Shown: positions 15,846 to 24,332 of the stretch, one piece after another
How the letters are laid out: each line of letters opens with the position of its first letter
Numbering within the stretch: the first letter of the stretch is position 1
NCBI GenBank assembly: GCA_018402455.1
Contig: JAGYIG010000036.1
Location: 1 to 33,747 of the forward strand
Direction of reading: 5' to 3'
Length of the DNA stretch: 33,747 bases
DNA from: Opitutaceae bacterium
GTDB taxonomy: Bacteria > Verrucomicrobiota > Verrucomicrobiia > Opitutales > Opitutaceae
Made by a program: the position numbers and the translations under genes
Notes under the pieces: generated by a model
The model's input: only the letters and a program-made list of their open reading frames with translations
Database searches by the model: none
What the model was told of the DNA's origin: nothing

Positions 15846-16759
15846 CGTAAAACCTTGCGGGCAAATTGATCAGCATCCCACTGGCTACCATCCGCCCGGT
15901 CGATGATCCTCCCCGCGGGGTCGATCAACAGCGTCGCCAACGTATGCTGAATGAGTGGGCCCTCGACCTCGGCAATCACGCCAAACTGACGCAATAGGTC
16001 CTTGATGGCCGTCTCCGGGCCGGTGAGGAAACTGTAGTTGGAGGTGTCGATTCCGCGGGCTTCGGCGAAAGCGCGCAGCACGCCGGGCGTGTCGTATTCC
16101 GGATCGAAGGTGATGGAGATGAGCTCCAGACGGTCGCTCGCATCGGCCTCCGCCACCCGTTGTTGCACCGTCTCCATCAGCATTACGGCGGCGGGGCACA
16201 TCGTGGCAATCGGGCACCGGGTATAGATAAAGTTGATCAAAACATGCTTCCCGCGAAACCGGGAGATGTTCACCACTTGGCCGGTCTGGTCGTAGAGGGC
16301 GAAGTCCGGTAAGTTTTCTCCCACGGCTCGATAGGCTTTGTTGCCGCGAATGGTGGTGTCTTGGCGGAGAGCTGCCGCGGCGGTGCCAATCTGGGTACGG
16401 GCGAGGTCTTCCTGCGGCCAGATGTGCGACAGGCTGAACTTCCCCTCCCCTTCTTCGATCAGGCGGGCGCGGATACGCTGCCCCTCCTCCGCATTGGCCA
16501 GCTCAGCCGACGTGACGTGGAACTCCATGACCATCGGCGGCATGTAATCGGGAATCTCATCGTGATCCACCAGCAGAGTCCCTCGTTCAGGGTCGATTTT
16601 GATGATCTGGCCGGTCAAGGGGATTCCCGGCACCTCGAGTCGTTCCGCTCGGTCGCCGTTAGTCGGAGGATCCACCCGGTTGCACCCCGCCATCCCCCCC
16701 AAAGAAAGCAGGAACGTGGCTGCGGCCACGAGCTGGGCAATGCGCTGAACAGACGACAT
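15842..16759 (-). CDS. SCO1/SenC copper chaperone with N-terminal CusF-like domain
   Basis: This 305-residue lipoprotein has a hydrophobic signal ending M-A-G-C26. A CusF-like copper-binding domain at about 46-105 shows H66 and M73-P-P-M-x-M78. The thioredoxin-fold SCO domain (about 140-305) carries the copper ligands C182 and C188 in R-C-P-I-A-T-M-C-P and H272 in Q-H-T-L. SCO proteins deliver copper to, or reduce, the CuA site of cytochrome c oxidase subunit II. The added CusF-like domain could load copper from the periplasm. The gene is divergent from ctaA across 148 bases and overlaps the downstream HxHP gene by 4 bases. The function fits the oxidase locus well. Confidence 0.9.
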   Translation of the reverse strand: MSSVQRIAQLVAAATFLLSLGGMAGCNRVDPPTNGDRAERLEVPGIPLTGQIIKIDPERGTLLVDHDEIPDYMPPMVMEFHVTSAELANAEEGQRIRARLIEEGEGKFSLSHIWPQEDLARTQIGTAAAALRQDTTIRGNKAYRAVGENLPDFALYDQTGQVVNISRFRGKHVLINFIYTRCPIATMCPAAVMLMETVQQRVAEADASDRLELISITFDPEYDTPGVLRAFAEARGIDTSNYSFLTGPETAIKDLLRQFGVIAEVEGPLIQHTLATLLIDPAGRIIDRADGSQWDADQFARKVLR

Positions 16760-16907
16760 CCCTCACGGACCGCCCGGAGGATAGATTTGTCAAAGCCAAT
16801 GGCACTTGTAGACCGGAAGGTTCCACTTCCCCTAATGGACGCGGCCTGTCATCCTACTGACTGGTCTCGTCCATCGACTCCGACCCTCCGCTCACCTTAC
16901 TTCGCGC

Positions 16908-17882
16908 ATGTCGTTTTTTTCCACTGCTCAACGTACTGAATCCTATCAGCCCGCCCTGGCTTGGAGCGCGGCGTTAGGGGGGGTGTGGGTCTTCATTTTG
17001 GTGATGTTGGGGGCATTCACCACCAGCATTGGCGCCGGCATGATCTTTCTGGATTGGCCACTGTCCGACGGTTCACTCAACCCGGAAGGCTGGCTGACGG
17101 ACATGATGATGTTCGCGGAGCATTCGCACCGACTCAGCGCCGGGGTGATGAGTTTCATTACCATCGGCATTTGGTTCGCGGTGTGGAAATATGATGCGCG
17201 CGGGTGGGTGCGGGGCGTGGCTCTGTCCGCGGTCGGGTTGGTTTTCTTTCAGGCCCTCATTGGGGGGTTGCGGGTGCTGATGGACCACCTGCATGTGGAC
17301 CTGGTCAACACCAGCATGGGGCGGCTCTTCGCCATGCTGCATGCGGGATTGGCGCAGGTCTATATCTGCGTGTTATTGACCCTCGCGCTGGCGCTGTGCC
17401 GCCGCTGGATCGAAGGTTCGCCAGAATCCGTGGGGAGCAGGGTCAAGGCGTTGGGCAAATGGTGTTGCGGCCTGCTCCTGCTGCAACTCGCCGTCGCCGC
17501 GATCATGCGTCACAGCTACGCGGGCATGGCGATCCCCACCTTCCCGATGAGCTCCGCCGATGGCGATCTGCTGCCCCCCTACTGGGATTTTCGGGTGGCC
17601 ATTCACTTTGCTCACCGCGTGTTGGCGATCGTGCTGACCGTGGCGCTGGTGTGGTTTGCCGTCGTATTGGGCAAGGATGCGGCGGTCGGGCGAGGGCTGC
17701 GCCAAGCCGCCAACTGGATGCTGATCATGCTGGTAGGGCAAATCGCCTTGGGCGCCTCGGTCATCTGGATGCAACGCAATCCCTACGTGACCACGGGGCA
17801 CGTCCTGCTGGGGGCCTGTTTACTGGCGACGACCTACGGCATCACGTTGTGGACCCACGGCCGCGCCAAGGCAACCACGTGA
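16908..17882 (+). CDS. ctaA: Haem A synthase (COX15/CtaA family)
   Basis: This 324-residue protein has about eight predicted transmembrane helices. It oxidises the C8 methyl group of haem O to the formyl group of haem A. Family motifs are the first-loop E71-H-S-H74-R-L, then M-L-H-A-G-L, a second-half I-H-F-A-H-R-V-L, and a late T-G-H-V-L-L-G-A; these supply the paired haem ligands. Its TGA overlaps the ATG of ctaB by one base (TGATG), indicating translational coupling. Its presence means that the oxidase in this window uses haem A. The ATG at 16908 gives the expected short cytoplasmic N-terminus. Confidence 0.93.
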   Translation: MSFFSTAQRTESYQPALAWSAALGGVWVFILVMLGAFTTSIGAGMIFLDWPLSDGSLNPEGWLTDMMMFAEHSHRLSAGVMSFITIGIWFAVWKYDARGWVRGVALSAVGLVFFQALIGGLRVLMDHLHVDLVNTSMGRLFAMLHAGLAQVYICVLLTLALALCRRWIEGSPESVGSRVKALGKWCCGLLLLQLAVAAIMRHSYAGMAIPTFPMSSADGDLLPPYWDFRVAIHFAHRVLAIVLTVALVWFAVVLGKDAAVGRGLRQAANWMLIMLVGQIALGASVIWMQRNPYVTTGHVLLGACLLATTYGITLWTHGRAKATT

Positions 17883-18778
17883 TGAGTGCGGCCGAAGCAG
17901 TGACCCCACCCGCAATGGACGCGAAGTTTGGCGACTATCTGGAGCTGACCAAACCTCGCTTAAGCATGCTCTCGGTCATCACCGCGCTGGTGGGGTATCT
18001 GATCGTGGATGCCCCTTGGGATTGGAATCATTTTTTGATGACGATGATCGGCATCTCGGCTTGTGCGGGTGGGGTCGCAGCCCTCAACCAATGGATGGAG
18101 CGCGACACGGATGCCCGGATGGAGCGCACGGCAGATCGGCCCATTCCCTCGGGCAAGGTCCCCGACGGGGCGGCGTTTGTGATGGGCTGGGGGCTGTGTC
18201 TCGGTGGCCTGGCGCTGTTATTTGCTTTCGCCAGCGCACTGGCCGCCGGCTTCGCCCTCGCCACCATCATCGCTTACTTGGCTTGGTATACGCCCGCCAA
18301 GCGCACCTCGCGATGGAGCACGGAGATCGGCGCTATCGCGGGTGCCTTTCCGCCTCTGATCGGCTACCGGCAGCTCATGGGGGGTCGAGCCGCTGGCTGG
18401 CTGCTGTTTGGGGTGCTGTTCTTTTGGCAAATCCCCCATTTCATGGCCATCGCGTGGGTCTACCGGGAGGATTACAGTGTCGTTGATTTCCCGATGCTAC
18501 CGGTGCGAGACCGAACCGGCAAGACGGTCGCCCGGTGGTCCCTGGTGAATACCGTTGCCCTGATCGCGGTAACCGCCGCCCCCACCCTCATTGGGGCGAC
18601 CACGTGGTGGTATTTTGCGGGCACCCTGGTATCCGGCGCCTGGTTCCTGCTGCGCGCGGTCCAGTTCCTCGATCCCACCACGAGGGACCGTTGTGCCAAA
18701 AAACTGTTTTTCGCGTCGATTGGCTGGCTCCCGCTACAATTGGCGCTCCTCGTGATTGACCGTCTCTTTTTAGTATGA
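17882..18778 (+). CDS. ctaB: Haem O synthase (protoheme IX farnesyltransferase)
   Basis: This 298-residue UbiA-type prenyltransferase has about nine membrane helices and attaches a farnesyl group to haem B. The diphosphate/magnesium site is visible as N69-Q-W-M-E-R-D75-x-D77, followed by R-T-A-D-R-P-I-P-S-G at 82-91. A second conserved loop reads Y-T-P-A-K-R-T-S, followed later by Q-I-P-H-F-M-A-I-A-W. It supplies CtaA, whose gene overlaps it by one base. Its stop overlaps the DUF420 start by 4 bases, so the three genes form a tight operon. Confidence 0.95.
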   Translation: MSAAEAVTPPAMDAKFGDYLELTKPRLSMLSVITALVGYLIVDAPWDWNHFLMTMIGISACAGGVAALNQWMERDTDARMERTADRPIPSGKVPDGAAFVMGWGLCLGGLALLFAFASALAAGFALATIIAYLAWYTPAKRTSRWSTEIGAIAGAFPPLIGYRQLMGGRAAGWLLFGVLFFWQIPHFMAIAWVYREDYSVVDFPMLPVRDRTGKTVARWSLVNTVALIAVTAAPTLIGATTWWYFAGTLVSGAWFLLRAVQFLDPTTRDRCAKKLFFASIGWLPLQLALLVIDRLFLV

Positions 18779-19209
18779 GTGTAAATGATATCCCGGCGCT
18801 TAACGCCTGTCTCAACGCCATCGCCACGGTGCTCATCGTATTGGGCTTTGTCTTCATCAAACGCGGTGACCAGGTCACCCACCGGAAAATGATGCTCTCG
18901 GCCGGCGCGGTCTCGGCGATCTTTCTCGTCGGCTATGTGGCCCACAAAATTCTCGTCAAAGGCGTGCACACGCCCTTTGGCGGCGAAGGCTTCATCCGCA
19001 CGTTTTACTACGGGATGTTGATTTCGCATATCATCCTGGCCATCGCGATCGCCTACCTGGTCCCCCGCACCTTCTGGCTGGCCATCAAGGGCGACTACGA
19101 GACCCATAAAAAATGGGCCAAATGGACCTTCCCCATCTGGTTCTACGTCAGTGTGACCGGGGTGCTGGTCTACCTGTTTCTTTACCGCTGGTGGCCAAGC
19201 GTGGTCTGA
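18775..19209 (+). CDS. DUF420 membrane protein
   Basis: This 144-residue protein has four predicted transmembrane helices and belongs to DUF420 (YozB/CtaM-like). His57 in Y-V-A-H-K, His65 in V-H-T-P-F-G-G, His85 in L-I-S-H-I-I-L and H111-K-K-W-A-K-W are the conserved features visible. Members often sit in cytochrome oxidase loci, and CtaM of Staphylococcus aureus is needed for oxidase maturation. The 4-base overlap with ctaB supports that role here. The exact activity is unknown. Confidence 0.85.
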   Translation: MSVNDIPALNACLNAIATVLIVLGFVFIKRGDQVTHRKMMLSAGAVSAIFLVGYVAHKILVKGVHTPFGGEGFIRTFYYGMLISHIILAIAIAYLVPRTFWLAIKGDYETHKKWAKWTFPIWFYVSVTGVLVYLFLYRWWPSVV

Positions 19210-19492
19210 TGCCTATTTAGCCTCGGCAGGGCCGAACCCCTTGAGCTTAACCGGCTGCCATTACGAGACGCCGAACATTGGCCACTCAGTCTGAAGACTC
19301 TTCATCCGATTTGGTTGAAGGTGGCAGGAGCCAACAAACGGTCGGGATCTCCCAGAGCCGCTGCGAGGGGGTTGGGTTTACTTCGCTGCAATTGTGGCGG
19401 GGAACCGTTGAGGCTGGGCTCGAGCCGGTTTCAGGCCATCCGTCGACCGGAAGAGTACTGGCCCCTATGCCAGCCCCCCTCCGCGGGAAACT

Positions 19493-20344
19493 TCACTCCG
19501 CTATCGAGACGGGGGCGTTGCGGTTATGATTGGCGATGCGACGCCGAATCCATTCACCGAGGAAGTCGAGCAGGGTCACCACGGAAAGGATGCACAACAG
19601 CACGGTGGCGAAGCGATCCCACTGCTGAAACTCCTGATATGCATGAAGTTGCAAGCCAAGACCTCCGGCCCCGACGTAGCCGATGATACTGGCGGAGCGA
19701 ATGTTATATTCGAGCATCCAGATGCTGTGGCTCCAGATGAGGGGTTTGGCGTGGGGCCAGATGCCGAATTGAAACGCCTGGAGCGGATCCGCGCCAATCC
19801 CCCGCAGGGACCGCGCCACATTGATGTCAACCGACTCAAAGGCCTCGCTGAAAAATTTTCCCAAATACCCGACACTGTAGAGCGTGAGGGCAGCAACCCC
19901 GGCATGCGCGGTGGCACCGAGGGCAACTACAGCAATCACGGCCCAGATGAGACTGGGGATCGTGCGAATCAGGTTGAGCAGCATGCGCATAGTCACGACG
20001 AGCCATGGAGGGGCGAGCGTCTGGGCGGCACCCAGGCCAATGAGGAGCGAAATGATGATCGAACAAAAGGTCGACAGGACCGCGATTTCTATGGTCTCGA
20101 TCAGGGCTTCGATCGTGCGTGGGAGGACCGAAAAATCAGGAGGGAGGAACTCTCGCAGGAAATTGGTCAGGTTCTGCCAGACATTAAGGTCGCGGTCGCT
20201 GCCCTGGATCGAAGCTCCGGAAAAAACAACGGCCAGCAGGAAGATAAGCAGCGTGACATTGATCACATTCAGCCGCTCGTACCACGGGCGACTCGGAGGA
20301 TTGAGGGGGAGACTCGACGGTGATCCTGGAGGCGGCGCGTTCAT
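19493..20344 (-). CDS. phnE: PhnE-like ABC transporter permease
   Basis: This 283-residue inner-membrane permease is of the phosphonate/phosphite type with about six helices. The cytoplasmic EAA-loop that contacts the ATPase is visible as E-A-F-E-S-V-D, then R-G-I-G-A-D-P at about 178-198. G-Y-V-G-A-G-G-L-G near the C-terminus is typical of PhnE. It is last in the phnD-phnC-phnE operon and its start overlaps the phnC stop by 4 bases (20341-20344). It converges on the DUF420 gene; the 283 bases between them show no convincing terminator or gene. Substrate could be phosphonate, phosphite or phosphate. Confidence 0.88.
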   Translation of the reverse strand: MNAPPPGSPSSLPLNPPSRPWYERLNVINVTLLIFLLAVVFSGASIQGSDRDLNVWQNLTNFLREFLPPDFSVLPRTIEALIETIEIAVLSTFCSIIISLLIGLGAAQTLAPPWLVVTMRMLLNLIRTIPSLIWAVIAVVALGATAHAGVAALTLYSVGYLGKFFSEAFESVDINVARSLRGIGADPLQAFQFGIWPHAKPLIWSHSIWMLEYNIRSASIIGYVGAGGLGLQLHAYQEFQQWDRFATVLLCILSVVTLLDFLGEWIRRRIANHNRNAPVSIAE

Positions 20345-21111
20345 GGTCTCGGCGAGATCTCCGTTCGGGCCGACAATCGCCGCACGCGGCAGGCGGTGGG
20401 GTCCTGGGGGTCCAAACTCAAGGCGAGGTTCGCAAAGCGCTCGATATGGCTGGAGTTATGCAGCACGCAAAAGACAGCTTTGTTCCCCAAACTGGCCTCC
20501 AGCTGCAACCGTCCCAGCACCCGCCCCGCATAGTAGCTGTCCAAGCTGGAAACGGGTTCGTCGGCAAAGTAGATCACCGGTTTTTGGAAAAGCGCCCGGG
20601 CGATCGCCACGCGTTGTTGCTCCCCGCCAGACATTTCGCAGACCCATTTCTCCGGATCCGCCGCCACACCCAGATCATGGAGCAGCGCGTAGGCCTCGCG
20701 GCGATGGTGCGAAGGGAAGCCCACCAGAGTGCGCAGTCCGTTCAGGGCGCCGAGGCGTCCGCAGAGCACATTGGTGAGCAGACTGGCCTTCTGGATGAGC
20801 TGCAGGCTTTGAAAGACGATACCGAAGTGGCGCCGCAGTTCCGCCGGCGGGCGGGCGCCGGGCTCCGCGGGGAGTTGGATCCGCACGGTTCCCTCACTGG
20901 GCTCGGCCAAGCCACACAGGCAGGAGAGCAACGTGGTTTTCCCCACCCCGGACGGCCCGACGAGGGCGACAAAATCACCGATCTGCAGATCGAAATCGAG
21001 ATTCCGAAACAGCCACCGGTCGCCGCGCCGAAAGCCGAGACCACGCACCTCCATTAGGGTGGGAGGCGGCGTAAGCGAAGGGTTCGTTGCGCCTGTATTC
21101 TGGTGCATCAA
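20341..21111 (-). CDS. phnC: PhnC-like ABC transporter ATP-binding protein
   Basis: The product is a 256-residue ATPase. Walker A is G52-P-S-G-V-G-K-T-T60, the signature M-S-G-G-E-Q-Q is at 160-166, Walker B I-Y-F-A-D-E at 180-185, and the H-loop is His218. The segment G-R-L-G-A-L-N-G-L-R-T-L-V-G-F at 118-132 is characteristic of PhnC rather than of other import ATPases. An internal Met20 is an alternative start, since residues 1-18 are low-complexity. It energises the PhnE channel and lies 39 bases after phnD. Confidence 0.88.
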   Translation of the reverse strand: MMHQNTGATNPSLTPPPTLMEVRGLGFRRGDRWLFRNLDFDLQIGDFVALVGPSGVGKTTLLSCLCGLAEPSEGTVRIQLPAEPGARPPAELRRHFGIVFQSLQLIQKASLLTNVLCGRLGALNGLRTLVGFPSHHRREAYALLHDLGVAADPEKWVCEMSGGEQQRVAIARALFQKPVIYFADEPVSSLDSYYAGRVLGRLQLEASLGNKAVFCVLHNSSHIERFANLALSLDPQDPTACRVRRLSARTEISPRP

Positions 21112-21150
21112 GGGAGCAGATAGGAATTTGACCGACCGAGGAATTGGGAA

Positions 21151-22068
21151 TCAAAGCTCCATTTTTTCGATTAACGCCAACGCCTCCATCGTCACCGCCA
21201 GATGGGCCTCGGTCGTCACCGCCACCAGCGGAGAGCCAAAGAGACGGTCCCGGAGCTCCCGGTCGGACTCGTTCATGGTGAGGAACGTCGAGCGCAAAGC
21301 GGTTTTCACTTCCAACGGAAGGTCCCGTCGCACCACCAGCACGTGGCTGGGCACGGGGCCCTGCGTGTCGATGACCTTGAGGCGGTCGCGTTGCTCCGGG
21401 GTCAGATGTTTGTCCTTTTCGTAAACGTAGTAGCTCACGGCCGCGGCTGCCGCGCTCCCATCGAGCACCCGCTCAACCGCCGAGACGTAACCGACCCCAT
21501 AGTGCACATTCCCCGCACCAAAAAAGCCGACCGGACCGGTGGCGAGAGAGACAAGGCCTTGTTTGTAGAGGTCCCAGGTCGGAATCAGAAACCCTGAAGT
21601 GCTGGTGCGACTGGAGAACGCGATGGGCTGGCCCCGTAGATCTGCGACCGAGGTGTAGGGCGACGCTTTGAGGGCCACCCAATAGCTGAGGTAGGACGGC
21701 TTACCATCGATCTCATTGGCGAGCAGGACCTCGACCGCATTATCGGCGACCAAGCGCGCGGTCGCGGTGGAGCTCAAGTAGGCAATATCGATCGTTCCGT
21801 TTTTAAGACCTTCGGTCATTACCGCCGAGCTAAGCGGCACGATAGCCTCGGTCTCGATAGCAGTCTTCGCGGTGACGAACGCCTCAAGGGCCTCACGATC
21901 CGCCAGCATGGCGTCAGGATCTTTGTCCGGCTCCAACGCGATCACGATTTTCGAAAACGCTGCCTCATTCGGGGTCGCCTGAGGCGCGCAGCCACTCAGG
22001 ATAACGGAGAGGATCGCGAGGCAGAAGGAGACTCTGCACGGAGAAAGGGAGGCGAGGCGGAGGTTCAT
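21151..22068 (-). CDS. phnD: PhnD-like phosphonate/phosphite-binding lipoprotein
   Basis: This 305-residue periplasmic binding protein of the PhnD type has a lipoprotein signal with lipobox L-S-G-C27. It shows I-A-L-E-P-D-K-D-P-D near the mature start, D-I-A-Y-L-S-S-T-A, and the ligand-loop S-R-T-S-T-S-G-F-L-I-P, matching the S-x-S-T-S-G motif that binds the phosphonate group. The ATG at 22068 is preferred because it starts the signal peptide; an ATG at 22104 would add 12 charged residues. First gene of the operon. No C-P lyase gene (phnG-phnM) is present in the window, so the solute may be phosphite or phosphate rather than an alkylphosphonate. Confidence 0.87.
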   Translation of the reverse strand: MNLRLASLSPCRVSFCLAILSVILSGCAPQATPNEAAFSKIVIALEPDKDPDAMLADREALEAFVTAKTAIETEAIVPLSSAVMTEGLKNGTIDIAYLSSTATARLVADNAVEVLLANEIDGKPSYLSYWVALKASPYTSVADLRGQPIAFSSRTSTSGFLIPTWDLYKQGLVSLATGPVGFFGAGNVHYGVGYVSAVERVLDGSAAAAAVSYYVYEKDKHLTPEQRDRLKVIDTQGPVPSHVLVVRRDLPLEVKTALRSTFLTMNESDRELRDRLFGSPLVAVTTEAHLAVTMEALALIEKMEL

Positions 22069-22161
22069 GTTTTTATTGAGACTTGATCTCTTTATTTCCA
22101 CCATGGAGCGATTGGGAGGTAATTCAAGTGCAACGGGACGAAGCCGGCGATAAAGTCTGTT

Positions 22162-22180
22162 GCCCCCCCCGGCGGGGGGC
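22162..22180. repeat. GC-only hairpin upstream of phnD
   Basis: A run of eight C followed by GGC and six G can fold as a 7-bp all-GC stem (22162-22168 with 22174-22180). It lies in the 286 bases between the phnD start and the azurin stop. It has no T run, so terminator function is unsupported. Confidence 0.35.
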
Positions 22181-22275
22181 GAGGAGGGGGCCCATTGGGG
22201 GCGATGTTAGGAGAGCTCCCCAACGGCTTCGCGAAATCCTGTCGGTCCTTGCGGAGCGGGCGCCCTCCCTCGCGC

Positions 22276-22307
22276 CAAAAAAGCCGACTCCGGCTACGGG
22301 GTCGGCT
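22276..22307 (-). terminator. Intrinsic terminator of the azurin gene
   Basis: On the minus strand, AGCCGAC (22307-22301) pairs with GTCGGCT (22288-22282), extended by two or three further pairs, and six T follow directly. It lies 48 bases after the azurin stop. A second small hairpin, GGTTCGA-TGAAT-TCGAACC (about 22310-22328), lies between the gene and the terminator. The structure is canonical. Confidence 0.8.
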
Positions 22308-22354
22308 CGGGTTCGATGAATTCGAACCGCGGATTGAATTGGCGAGGGCCGGGC

Positions 22355-22810
22355 TTACTCCGCGGTCACTACGATGACGCCTTTCATGCCCACGATGTAG
22401 TGGGCGGGGAAGGAGCAAAGGTAGACGTATTCACCTGGTTCGGAGGGAACCGTGAAGGTAATCGAGTCTTCCTCCTTCGGGCCGAGCATTTTGGTGGTGG
22501 CCAAAATTTGGTCCTTCATGGCGGCGGGAATGTACTCTGTTGCGGGCGAGGCGGCGGCGGCTTGGGCAAAGGCCGCGGGGTTGGCAGACTTATGCAGCAC
22601 GACCAGATTGTGACCCATGGCCGCCTTGGGCATTGAGCCTACGTTCTTGAGCACGATGGTAAGTTCTGAGCCCGCGACCGCTTCGATCCTGTTGACAGAG
22701 AACTTCATCTGGTCGTTGCCCTCAACGACCACCGTTTGCGCGGCGAAGGCACTGGAGCCAATTAGAGCCAGCCCGGCTAGGGCGAGGAAAAGATTTTTTG
22801 TTAAAGTCAT
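22355..22810 (-). CDS. Azurin-type blue copper protein
   Basis: This 151-residue protein has a signal peptide (hydrophobic 8-23, A-F-A-A-Q). The type 1 copper site is complete: H67 in M-G-H-N-L-V-V, then C132-x4-H137-x4-M142 in Y-L-C-S-F-P-A-H-Y-I-V-G-M. Domain length matches azurin. It is a periplasmic one-electron carrier. The ATG at 22810 is chosen because the upstream start at 22840 would put charged residues before the signal peptide. It is divergent from coxB across about 200 bases, which suggests that it donates electrons to the oxidase; this is an inference. Confidence 0.93.
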   Translation of the reverse strand: MTLTKNLFLALAGLALIGSSAFAAQTVVVEGNDQMKFSVNRIEAVAGSELTIVLKNVGSMPKAAMGHNLVVLHKSANPAAFAQAAAASPATEYIPAAMKDQILATTKMLGPKEEDSITFTVPSEPGEYVYLCSFPAHYIVGMKGVIVVTAE

Positions 22811-23009
22811 ACAGCTGACACCGAATTCACGCTTCCCCAAACCGCCAGCGTTTTTGCCGGAAATGTTTATCTATGCGGCGGGCTTCAAGGGTGAATAAGC
22901 TGCCTCAACAAGTCTGCAGCTTTCCAAGATAAGTGCTTGAAATACCCCGCTCAGTCGGGACGCTGACGCGTTCCTCGTGCCTGTCCGGCGCGAGCCCTTT
23001 TTCGTTCCC

Positions 23010-24326
23010 ATGCGTTCCTCCGTCCATCCCGATCAGCCGCGCCGCTCTATTTGGCAATTCCTCGCTGTCGCCCTCATTCCCTTGCTGAGCGGCGGCTGGA
23101 TCAGCGGGCATCAATCTACCTTCGACACCAAAGGCCCGGTCGCCGAGACCCAACTCGATGTCTTCTACGTCACCCTGTGGGTCTCTTTGACCATCTTCGT
23201 GATCGTCGGTGCCGTGCTGGCCTACGCCACGCTGAAATTCAAAGCCCGCTCTTCCGCGGATGAACATGCTGAGCCCCCTCCCCAGGGACACGGTAACCCG
23301 CTCGTTGAACTGAGCCTCATCGCCGCTTCGATTCTCGCCTTGGTGGTCATCGCAGTGCCGACCCTGAGGGCGATCTGGTACACCTACGACGTGCCCGAGG
23401 ACCAAAAGGATATCGCTTATGAGGTGACGGCGGTTGGCTACCAGTGGTGGTTTAAATTTGAATACTCTCGCGAGATGACGCCGCAGCCCTTTGGCGGCGA
23501 GGCTCCCTTGATCACCGCCAATGAGCTCGTCATCCCCGCAGGGCGACCGGTGAGAGTAAATCTGCGGACGGTCGATGTAATCCATTCATTTTGGGTGCCC
23601 AAACTCGCGGGCAAGGTGGACATGATTCCCAACCGCGGCAATCACCTCTGGCTGCAAGCGGATGAACCGGGATACTTTTGGGGTCAGTGCGCCGAATTCT
23701 GCGGTGAATCTCATGCGGTCATGCGGTTCCGGGTGATCGCGCTGGCCGAGGACGACTTTGCTGCTTGGTTGGAGAATCAGAAACTACCGGCGCGCTCCGT
23801 CGAGGCACCAGCGGGGGCTGAAATCGCGACACCCCTGCCGGAATTCGGTCCGTTTCGCACCAACCAGCCCGGTTGGTCACCTGAATTTGATGCGGATCCC
23901 CTCGGAAACTGGGAGGCTTGGCAGGAGATCCCGGCCTCGGGCGAGGAAGACGCTGCCCTCATTGCGGAAGGGCGCCGGGCGTTTGTCGAAAACCGCTGCG
24001 CGGGTTGTCACGTTGTGCGGGGGCACGAAGGCATGGGTAACATCGGGCCCGACCTCACTCACTTCGGCGCTCGGACCACCGTCGCCGCCGGGCTGCTGGA
24101 AAATACCCCCGAGAACCTTTACCGCTGGATCACTGAGCCCGGAGAGGTGAAACCCGGGAATTTCATGTATCACTCCCGCATCGTGCCCCCCACGGGGATG
24201 GTCACCATGCCCGGCTACACCACCCGCGATCCGGCCACCGGCGAACGCGCTCCCAGTCCCGGAGACATTGAAGTCACCCCGGAAGAGGGCCATGCCCTCG
24301 TCGCCTACCTCAAGAGTTTAAAATAA
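23010..24326 (+). CDS. coxB: Cytochrome c oxidase subunit II fused to cytochrome c (caa3 type)
   Basis: This 438-residue protein has two membrane helices at about 51-75 and 98-122, then the CuA cupredoxin domain. CuA ligands are visible as H192 in V-I-H-S-F, C227-A-E-F-C231, H235 and M238. A C-terminal cytochrome c domain follows with C330-A-G-C-H334. A methionine among residues 386-400 (M386, M397 or M400) is the likely sixth haem ligand. This fusion defines caa3 oxidases, which accept electrons through their own haem c. The ATG at 23010 is preferred to an upstream GTG at 22977. It starts the coxBACD operon; coxA follows after 6 bases. Confidence 0.95.
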   Translation: MRSSVHPDQPRRSIWQFLAVALIPLLSGGWISGHQSTFDTKGPVAETQLDVFYVTLWVSLTIFVIVGAVLAYATLKFKARSSADEHAEPPPQGHGNPLVELSLIAASILALVVIAVPTLRAIWYTYDVPEDQKDIAYEVTAVGYQWWFKFEYSREMTPQPFGGEAPLITANELVIPAGRPVRVNLRTVDVIHSFWVPKLAGKVDMIPNRGNHLWLQADEPGYFWGQCAEFCGESHAVMRFRVIALAEDDFAAWLENQKLPARSVEAPAGAEIATPLPEFGPFRTNQPGWSPEFDADPLGNWEAWQEIPASGEEDAALIAEGRRAFVENRCAGCHVVRGHEGMGNIGPDLTHFGARTTVAAGLLENTPENLYRWITEPGEVKPGNFMYHSRIVPPTGMVTMPGYTTRDPATGERAPSPGDIEVTPEEGHALVAYLKSLK

Positions 24327-24332
24327 TCTGCC

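Noticed and set aside
19278..19529. 83-codon open frame between the DUF420 gene and phnE
   Set aside because: It has no ribosome-binding site or recognisable motif and overlaps the end of phnE; treated as non-coding.
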